Assembly (NCBI GenBank): GCA_902702965.1
Contig: CACRXP010000015.1
Span: forward strand, 119,402 to 183,401
Direction of reading: 5' to 3'
Source: Spirometra erinaceieuropaei
Lineage: Eukaryota > Platyhelminthes > Cestoda > Diphyllobothriidea > Diphyllobothriidae
Length of the DNA stretch: 64,000 nucleotides
The position numbers and the translations under genes were made by a program. The notes below the pieces were generated by a model. That model was given only the letters and a program-made list of their open reading frames with translations. It was not told the origin of the DNA and did not search any database. Shown in pieces: positions 55,951 to 64,000 of the stretch. How positions within the stretch are numbered: position 1 is the first letter of the stretch; each line of letters starts with the position of its first letter.

Positions 55951-58635
55951 TTACCTTCGCCGGGACCCACCTTCTCCCAGGCGCTGAATGGAATTGTGGT
56001 GTTTCACTATCCCCCTCCCTCCGACCCTCCCCAAGCCCGAGCTACGGCTTAGTTATCTACTTTCCCGTATCTTTTAATGCATTACTTCAGTAGCCATATA
56101 AATGTACAGGCCTGAAGAACATTTATCGCAGCAAACGTATGCTCGCCAAATTACCTTTTAAATTTTACAATGGGCATTTTTGCAACTCGAAAGTAGTTCA
56201 AAAAGCGAATCTAGACTTTGTTTCTCAAATTAATGATTTGTTCAGTCACTGACGACTGCTGGCCGTGGTGCACTTAATGTGCGGCCTCCTTAAAGTACAC
56301 GTCCATCAAAGTCGTGGCAAAGGTGTGCGATGCGGATGCAACCAATGCCTGCATATCCTTCTGTATAGTTGGCCGGCTTTATTGTTTGTTAATATCGTTT
56401 ACTACCCCGTGATTCAATTACAGCGCAACGAATAATCGTAGACGTTTTGCGTTGCTGCGTTTCAGGACTTTCTCGGAGAAATAGCTGAAACACATGACAC
56501 ATTTTTGGTTTATTGCCCTATAAATGTTTAATTCAGAAGGAAAGGTCGACAATAACTTATGCAAATATCGCATGTAAACTTCCCGAAATTTTCCCTCTTT
56601 GCAAACGGAAACCATTTGTCGAGGTTTCCCGAATCCTTTTATCATTCGGTGGAAGAATTTCCGTCTGTGAGGTTCCGGGCAGGCATTGCATCCCTTTTTA
56701 ATGAATTTGATTGTCATATCTCTTAGTCCAGCGGTTTTACTCTTGCGAACCATTCAAACCTGGGGATTTTGTGATCCTTTTTAAATTCCCTTTAAAGGCA
56801 AGATTTTGGGGTTTCGCAACAACTTCGTCGAATGACTCCATCCGGTTGCAGACTGCCCAGAGCTTGATTAATGTGCGTTCACTCTACCACTGCGTGTTTT
56901 ACCCATTTTTTACTTTTATTAGTTCAGTTGTTTGAAAATTTGACTCACTTCTTAGTTCATCGACTTTTCAAGAGACGTACGGTAAGTAAAATGCAGCGCT
57001 TCTAAATGTCGACCTGAATGACAATTCCTAATGTATAAAATCAGTATTTGTCATTCTTAAGGAAAGGAACAAATCCAATCCTAACCTAAAGAAGTCGTTC
57101 AAAACGACCGTTCCTATTTAATGCATAATACCTATGTAGAATAAGGGTCACGTAAGAAAATATATTGGAGTACTGTTCGGTTTCTTTATCGGGAGACGAT
57201 TTTAACCTTTTGAGATGAAAGTCAGTGCTACCCTTGCGGAACTTAGGAAATTCGTTTTGCAAATTTCGTCCCGTCTAAAAACGTGACCCAGTGCACCCGT
57301 AACCAAAATTAACCGGTTACACTGAACTACTGTAGAAACAGAGGTCAGTCACTAGCCTCGAATGCAGTTGGATGAGCAATTGTTTGATGTGAAATTCTGC
57401 AGTTATCGTAAAAATGTAACTAGTTTACAATGCAGGTTGCTGTCAGCCATGGAGAATAGTCTGATTTATGGTCGTGCCTGAATTAATTTCTGTCTATACT
57501 GCCATCCTGTGATAAAAAATTGATTTGTGGGACTACCACATACAATTAACAGGTCAAAACTACTAACGTGCTCATCTGACTTTAAACAGAGGGAGGATCT
57601 AGGTATACAAACTCGACTTCCTCGAATTTGTATAATAAGTCATCTCCTTGTGTACAGGAAATACTTTCTGAAGATGGTTGTGGAAATTCGACACAAGTAA
57701 GCCACCAACTTAATCATTTGGTGCTCGACTGTGTACTCCGTATATGCACTTAGCCGACCAACTGGGATACCGACGCTGCGGGAAGCCGTGCTATCCTGCA
57801 GCACAATAGCGACTGATTGTTGCGCGAGCAGTTAATACCTTTACAGGTCAGGGTCGGCAGCAGTGCTATATCACAGCTCCAAACGCACGCGTCAAGGGAG
57901 TGAAATCTGCAGTGCTGTTTTCGTCCACTACTGGGTGGCCATTTCGGAGCTTTCCTGTGTAAATGTGCGTGTGCGGTCTTGCGCGTGCGCAACACCCCCC
58001 CCCCTCACCCCCACCCCGGGCCTGTGTACCCAACACGCGCACAGCCAGTGGCATAGTCGCAGAGTCATAGAGGTACTGACGAGAGGGCGGGGTGAGGGGG
58101 CAGGCGGGGCGACCACCGCCAGTGGCGATGTGCACCTGTCCTACCGGACTCCTTTCCCTGTCCTTCCAACATCTGCAACACACAGATGAAGACAGTTAAA
58201 ATTATTTCCACACCCCCCCCCCTCCCTCCCGGGGCGCTGGGAAGGGGCAGGATCAGAGATGGAGGGGGGGGGGGAGGAGCGCGTAAAAGCGTCCTCTGCG
58301 CTTTCAGCGAGCACCGAGCCCGCCTGCAATTTATTTTACTCGGCGCTGTGATAAATTCATTAGTCTTAATCACACCCCGCATGCTACCCAAGCGGGCAAC
58401 AAATGCGGATCATGCGGCTGTTTTTTGTCGGTTATCGCATGTATATGTAAGCATAAGTGTATATTAATGAATGGAGTAAAATGAGAAACGTACTTAGGGA
58501 GAAAAGTGGAAAGTCATACGAGAAAAGAACAAATTTAATCCACGAGTTCTCCAACCACGTAATTTAGATGATAAGCCAATATGCGCAATTAAAAAGGAGA
58601 TAATTTAAATATTAGGGGGCTGTAGCCGGAGGCAA
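55951..58635. other. Penelope 3' flank, unassigned sequence and a GC-rich island
   Basis: The first ~150 bp are probably Penelope 3' sequence. 56100-57700 is AT-rich; the 111-codon minus frame 56418-56753 has no known domain. From 57860 to 58350 GC content is high, with C-runs at 57995-58004 and 58213-58222 and a G-run at 58264-58274. Long overlapping frames on both strands there are a by-product of composition. The C-run and G-run at 58213 and 58264 could pair as a hairpin. Confidence 0.4.
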
Positions 58636-58639
58636 ATAT

Positions 58640-60130
58640 TCACGTTTAGAACTGTGTGCCCTGGTGATCCTGTGGTAGACTAAAAAGGGAGACTTGTAAG
58701 GTGAAACAGGTTTTTCGAATAGGCGCCAGCGCGTGCAACCAATAGAATCTGCTCCAAAGGAGCAGGCATAGGACTAAATACACACGCAGATGGTCTAAGC
58801 TGACGACCTATCCTTATTTTATCCGTACAAAATATGACTGATGGAGAGAGATACCGGCACTTCTACTTCAGGGAAGGTTCGTGAAGCAGCTCGGTCAAGG
58901 CGTCTTCTCAGGGGTTTACTCACAGAGTTCTCTCGAAAAGGAACTTTGAGAAATTGAATTTCTATTTCCGCCGTCAGTACGGTGGATTTTGACGGGCCCT
59001 GGATTATATTCCTTGCACTAAATCACCCAGGATACCCGTTCTCGCGAGGCAGGCTTGGATCTCCCAAGCTCCTCGTCAATACTTTCTGTCGACCAAGTTT
59101 TGTTAGCCCTTAGGGCTAAACAGCGGACTGATTCTTCGAAAGATACTGCCAGGTCTCCTGTTTGGCAGAAGGTCAAAAATCGGAGGATGGTCTGCCGTTT
59201 AGATCTCCAACGTGAGCCTGATAGACAGATATACCTGATTTACAACATCTGACGGAGCATTTACGTTGGTCTGCGTAATTCAAATTGCAAAGTGCCATCC
59301 AAATATCGACTGTAATACTTCATACCACTGACTTGATCGGTTAGTTGAAGGGCCTCCAGCTTGCTCTTAAATACGTAGGCAGCATGACGACTAAGAACAG
59401 GGCTCATAGCAAAGTCGTCCATAATCCTATACGATTCGTTGTCAAGAAAGGACTGCGTTTTTAATGTGCATCTTAGTATTAGGGCCTTCAGCGCGTCATC
59501 GGTGTTCTTATATCCCGCTCACAGGCCAACATAAATCCACACGGGTAATCCACTGTTTCGATGACCGGCAAGTTTGGCGAAGTTGATGCGATGTCTAGTG
59601 AAAACATTCCCATTCCGTTTAGGTCCAGGTGGTTTGCGCCGTCAATGTGCTATCTGATATTATGTGGGCTTGAGTTTCTCCGCCAACCGATTCGCTACTG
59701 CATGATACGAAGAATTTTGAATATCCAAGTTCGAACAAACTGACAGGCCGACCTTGTGGATATTTAAGTGGTCCATACAGTCGAGGTATATGCACGCCGA
59801 ATGGTTGAAAGTGTTTGAGGTCACGGTCGTTTATGAAACCACCTGAATGTGGTTGTGCTAGGAAGTCAATTGGCCATGATTCAACTTCGGTCGTGCAATT
59901 GTTTTCTTTGCCTATCATCCTCAATTTCATTAGGTCTGACATTGATGATTGCATCTTCTTAGCATAGTCTCATTAGCCGATCAAAACGATTCCTGTTCAT
60001 TTATCCAGCCTCGTTACCAAAATGCCTCTGTTCTCTCGAGGTTGTTTTAATTTCCCCAAGTATGCTTTTGTAAACAATCTCCGACTTTTCAGACCCTAGT
60101 TTAGATACTGACAACTGCAACTCATCAGGG
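58640..60130 (-). pseudogene. Penelope-like element, decayed, reverse transcriptase and GIY-YIG remnants
   Basis: Read right to left. VTRLDK near 60010 and DYAKKMQSSMSD (59935-59965) are N-terminal segments. FGVHIPRLYGPLKYPQGRPVS (59745-59805) is the entry to the polymerase. MDDFAMSPVLSRHAAYVFKS is motif B-like. GMKYYSRYLDGTLQ (59286-59335) is motif C, with the second catalytic aspartate replaced by glycine. The GIY-YIG part is VCI, stop, SYACSFGADSIGCTRWRLFE (58705-58775). The stop here is TAG, at the same tyrosine position as the TAA in the 55.6-kb copy. Many frameshifts and stops. Same lineage as the copy at 54820-55950. Confidence 0.8.
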
Positions 60131-60845
60131 ATCATTTAAAGTGCTGAATGCTGTCTGTGGAAGAGGGCTTTAGATCGTGGGGTTGGTTCTAGAGATTTTC
60201 GAACTGGGTATGTTATTCAAGCTGATTAACCTTACGATAACGGTGTTGCGCCCACTGAACTGGGTCATTTTGAGGCCTTGGCTGTGGTTCATTTCGTGTA
60301 TCCGCTGGAGAAGAGAAGACATCTTTGCCTCTCCGCGTTTTTATGGACTGAGTATAGTTGCCAAATTCTTGTCTTTCATCTTATCGCAAGGTGTCGGAAC
60401 TGTAGTGCGTTAACACTCATGAATCTATGGTCCCTCCATCCTTACGCAAGCGCTTCTCGGCTGATTCACAGCGTATCTTCCCACGATTTTGGTGATACTA
60501 ACTGTACGACGTCGTTGTGCTCTCCAATAGGGCCTTGAATACGCGTCTCTCTCGACACAGTGTCTGATAAACTTGATCAAATCTTTGCCCCCACAAGCCT
60601 GTTGCTGTTTGTGAGTACACAAGCACTCTTCTATGACACTTTATAAAATACAACTTGTAGCATTATCCTCTGGTCCTCTACTTTGAACGCCGCCAAGGCT
60701 ACTTAGTTCGAATAAGAAACTCATTTCGAGGATCTCGGGAACAAAGTTCACGATCTTAAGCATGCTTCCGCAGACAGTTTCTCGCGCTCTAAGTGAATAC
60801 TGGGGACTGGTAATTATCAATATCTAAAGAAAAGACCGAAAGGTT
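60131..60845. other. Unassigned sequence between two opposed Penelope fragments
   Basis: May contain the diverged N-terminal part of the minus-strand Penelope copy (minus frame 60425-60622). No clear match could be read. No other feature was recognised. Confidence 0.35.
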
Positions 60846-60849
60846 GGAG

Positions 60850-60960
60850 ACTGTTTCCAAAGTCTGCATACAGCAATTAAAACAGCTTCGCGAGAACAAG
60901 GAAATCTTTGCAATCCGGGCAGATAAACGAACTGGTATTATACGTGTCTTCGACTCCGGG
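60850..60960 (+). pseudogene. Penelope-like N-terminal fragment, opposite strand
   Basis: QQLKQLRENKEIFAIRADKR followed by TGIIRVFD (60872-60955) corresponds to the LKQLRxxKxIxVxRPDKGxGIVxxD segment upstream of the Penelope polymerase. The minus-strand copy shows the same place as VTRLDK...TGIVLI at ~60000. So two Penelope pieces face each other head to head. Confidence 0.6.
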
Positions 60961-63900
60961 CATCGTGTGGACCCAACGCTGGTTTATTGGTTCTGACAGA
61001 GGCACGTGTAATAAATCAATTAAATTCCAGTCTTAATTGCAATTCCCTAAATGGTACGTTGTTTTCCAGAAATCATTTTACAATTAGTTGTCCTCAGCAG
61101 TCTGGCAGAAACTTCATGTGCAGTGGATTCGTTACTCGACGAAAGATGCTTTACACTAACAAGTGGAAAATAGCTTATCAAAAAATGGGAAATTAAGACG
61201 CAACAATATCTCTGCATAACACTCGAAGATAACACAATCGAACACGCTTCGAGGCAGAATGTCACTTTTAACTGCTTAATCTATTTTTTGCCAGAAATTG
61301 GTTAGAAATTAATTAGGTTGTAAATTCAAAAAATACGATTGTTGGCAATCCGTTTACTACGTATTCTTTACAGCAATCCGACTATCGTCCCTTCCCTTCC
61401 TGAGTTAAAATTCGAGAAAAGAGAACACTATATAGATGAGCTTACGTTTACAGTAAAGTTTTGAAAAAGATATTAGTTCTTGTCATGAATCATTCAGTAA
61501 TGATAAACCCAAATATCCAAATCTCTGTAATTATGCCCAAGAAGTGGACACAGAAAGCGCATTTTAGATGCAACAGATTAAAGTACGATGACAAATTTCC
61601 AATTATCGTAGCTTTTCCCTGTGTACATGCCTAAGGGTGTTTGCTTATGTGGGGGGGGGGGGGCTAGTAAATTCCGAACAAATCAGTAACCGCAGTAGTA
61701 GCAACCCCGAGGCCAATTTTATCTGTTTCTGAAGACGAATTTTCGACCACTGCTCACCTGCCTGCGTGTGTTTTGAAGTATAAACCATTATCATCAGTGT
61801 TTGCCCTCACTTTAGAGATTCCCTGTCCAATGCTGCTAAAACTGTCTCATAGACAGGTTTTCTGAATAAGTCGTCCGTTTTCATTGGTTAAGAGGTTAGT
61901 AGACAGCAAATCTTTCTGGCACGAGGCAAATTAATTCGCCTTGAGGAGTGATTGGTTGTCGGGTCATTTAAACGGAGGTAGCCTCGTGTCCAGTGGATGT
62001 CATCTATGGCTTTATGAACTTAATTTAGTTACTTGGCTGTCTGTCTGGCAGATGCCTAATATCGTCCAAAACCTGGTCATTAGGACACTTGAGGGCGGTT
62101 CTCTTGTTCGCTTTGGGTGTCTGAAATCAACTAGGCAATACTGGCCACCATAAGCCGGTTCTGGGTAAACGGTCGCCCCCAGTTAATCGGTTTCCCCTCT
62201 ACTGGCAATCGGGTTATGCAATGGGACCTGCCCCTGGCTCGAAATAAACCAGAAACCAAATGCTAGAGGGAATCGAAGTAGATGCGTTTTAATTCATTCA
62301 TTCGTAGGTAGTTATAATGCCATGAACAAGCCATAACGATTATTTGAATGTCTTTCGAAGTTTTGTCATTCAGTAGGCTCTGGTCAAGTGGAGCTTTACA
62401 TGAATAATGTCAGAAGTTTACTTAGGTCAACTGGTTAAGAACAGAAACAAGGTACATGCATAGCGCGAAGTGAGGAAACGAGTGTAGAAGTTTTACGCGT
62501 CTATCGAAAATTACGATTTTACTGATTGGCATAGGTCAACCATGACCAGCATAAAGGCGTACTCACGCCAGTCGTGTACGCGAAGTCCTGCCCTGGACTC
62601 TAACCTCGAGACTGCTTGATCAATGTTTAGAAGTGGTCGACTGGCGGCGGCAAATAGGCTGTAAATGGTAATTCCGGCCTTTCATGTCTTCCTCAGTATT
62701 ACCTTCCCATTAGTCTATGTTGTTTCTGTACTAATCCAATGGATTTAAAGGAACAACATCAATCATGACGCATGTGGTTGATCCCAATCATGATTATAAC
62801 TCAGACCTCTGAGCAGAGAGATTCGGGACCATTTAAAGAAAAGGCTGCTCTTGCGTACAGCAACACGCGCTCTACTCATAGGCGAAGACAAGACTGGGAT
62901 TGCTTACGGGGACACATTTTCGCGCACGCTGTGGACTTCGTCAATGCCCTCTGGTGCATAATAAAGAACTTGAGACAAGGGTATTTGGATGGCGTTAATC
63001 AAGAATATCCCACAGTTTTGCTTTAACCACCGCGCGTCAGCACTTACCCCATGCATTTTCTGGTAGAGGCCGCAAGCATTACAAACCGGTTCTCCGTCAG
63101 ATGTTTTACGCCACAGTGAAGTTTGAGTAGTCTGACAGTTTACGCAGATGATGCCCTGTCTTTGCGCAGATCGCGTCTAGAAAAGACGGAGAATGAGGAA
63201 ATTTACTGCCTTTTTCTAATGGTTTTCAACTCGGCCGCTCTATGATGCAAATGATCTCGCTCCTGAAGGGAAATAGTTTACTAAAAGCTGGCTTTTGACC
63301 ACACCCTAAGAATGAATGGTAAAGACTCGAGCTGGGACTGGTGAAATTCAACCGGGCCATCTGCAGTAACAGGAATCAAGTTTGGTGTATTTTATCCACA
63401 AATTCTATGCCAATTTCTAGATGAGCTCACTAGAACAGGAAAAGGACAAATACTGAAAAACTAAATGCCCGACACGCGGACAGAAACACTCGTACGTCTG
63501 AAAAATCAAACTTCTTTTGTCCTCTCAACACGAACACCTGGTTAGTAAAGTTTGATTAAATCTCTTTGATTAACGACACTGGACGCAAGATCGTCCGCTT
63601 TTATCAGAGGTAGTGCTACTGAGACAAAGACCGCTTCCTGCGGGGAAGACATCACGAACATTAGCGCTATTGACCAAATGGACTACTTAACAGTCACCAT
63701 CATGTTAAGCTTTGTGACATTTTTCATTCTGACATACGGGTAGGCAACATATAAGTTGAGTAATGATCACTAGTCGTGGCAAACAAAATCACAAGTCTAC
63801 AAGGGTTCAAAGTTTGTTCAAAAATCCAAACAGAACAGTCAGATTTTCTGACCACAGTTTAGATCTTAAGAACAAAAGAATCAAAAGAAAGTATCATGAT

Positions 63901-64000
63901 GTGAGCTTTCTTTGAGAGGCATTATGTCCCAGAATGGAGAAACAGTTATGTGCATTTTCGGCATCCATGTTTTAACATCGAAGACTTTGACAACGCGACA
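60961..64000. other. Unassigned sequence, no recognised gene
   Basis: A 13-base G-run lies at 61651-61663. An 84-codon plus frame (62772-63026) and a 70-codon frame (61941-62153) show no known domain. No repeat partner was found elsewhere in the window. Confidence 0.35.

Noticed and set aside
57863..58391. Cluster of overlapping 90-108-codon frames on both strands
   Set aside because: A GC-rich, homopolymer-containing tract lowers stop frequency on all frames. No domain was seen.
1..64000. CRISPR arrays, operons, bacterial promoters or a prokaryotic defence system
   Set aside because: No regularly spaced short repeats and no gene clusters. All recognisable coding remnants are eukaryotic transposable elements.

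Overview
The window looks like intergenic DNA from a eukaryote with a large, repeat-rich genome, most likely a flatworm and probably a diphyllobothriidean tapeworm (the Spirometra / Dibothriocephalus / Schistocephalus group). This rests on recognition, not a search. The non-LTR retrotransposon whose reverse transcriptase is followed by C2H2 zinc fingers, the several Penelope-like lineages and the mariner copies all resemble elements I associate with those genomes. There is no bacterial-style gene packing, operon, CRISPR array or rRNA. I found no host protein-coding gene that I can name. One weak group of repeat-free reading frames (36.3-36.6 kb, minus strand) is the only candidate I list.

Layout. 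0-4 kb: half of a fold-back element (family A), a decayed LINE with four zinc-finger motifs, and a complete family A copy. 6-9.7 kb: a decayed mariner, a tRNA-derived SINE, a short palindromic element (family C) and the zinc-finger 3' end of a second LINE. 10-11.8 kb: a complete fold-back element of a second family (B) and a GC-rich dispersed repeat (called R2 here). 16.2-20.4 kb: a direct duplication with its junction inside an assembly gap. Its right copy carries a SINE composite that the left copy lacks, so filled and empty sites sit side by side. 21.6-24.7 kb: R2 pieces and the longest LINE reverse transcriptase fragment (minus strand). 26-35 kb: more family A copies, one of them a 261-bp deletion derivative. 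36.7-37.9 kb: a SINE cluster. 40.6-41.9 kb and 47.1-48.3 kb: Penelope-like fragments in inverted arrangement. 45.6-46.7 kb: a rearranged family C copy and two SINEs. 48.4-49.3 kb: the 3' end of a CR1/Jockey-like LINE. 50-51.5 kb: R2 and a second mariner. 52.4-56 kb: Penelope fragments, including the best preserved one, with a GIY-YIG endonuclease domain. 58.6-61 kb: a decayed Penelope copy facing an inverted N-terminal fragment. The last 3 kb is unassigned.

Taken together, the window is a graveyard of at least nine repeat families. All autonomous copies are broken by stops, frameshifts or lost catalytic residues. The non-autonomous fold-back elements carry TA target-site duplications and CAGT-starting termini, typical of the Tc1/mariner superfamily. 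A source transposase elsewhere in the genome probably mobilised them, and neither mariner remnant here has been shown to be that source. The most notable structures are the ~1-kb fold-back families A and B, the duplication with the filled/empty SINE site, and the repeated inverted packaging of Penelope fragments.
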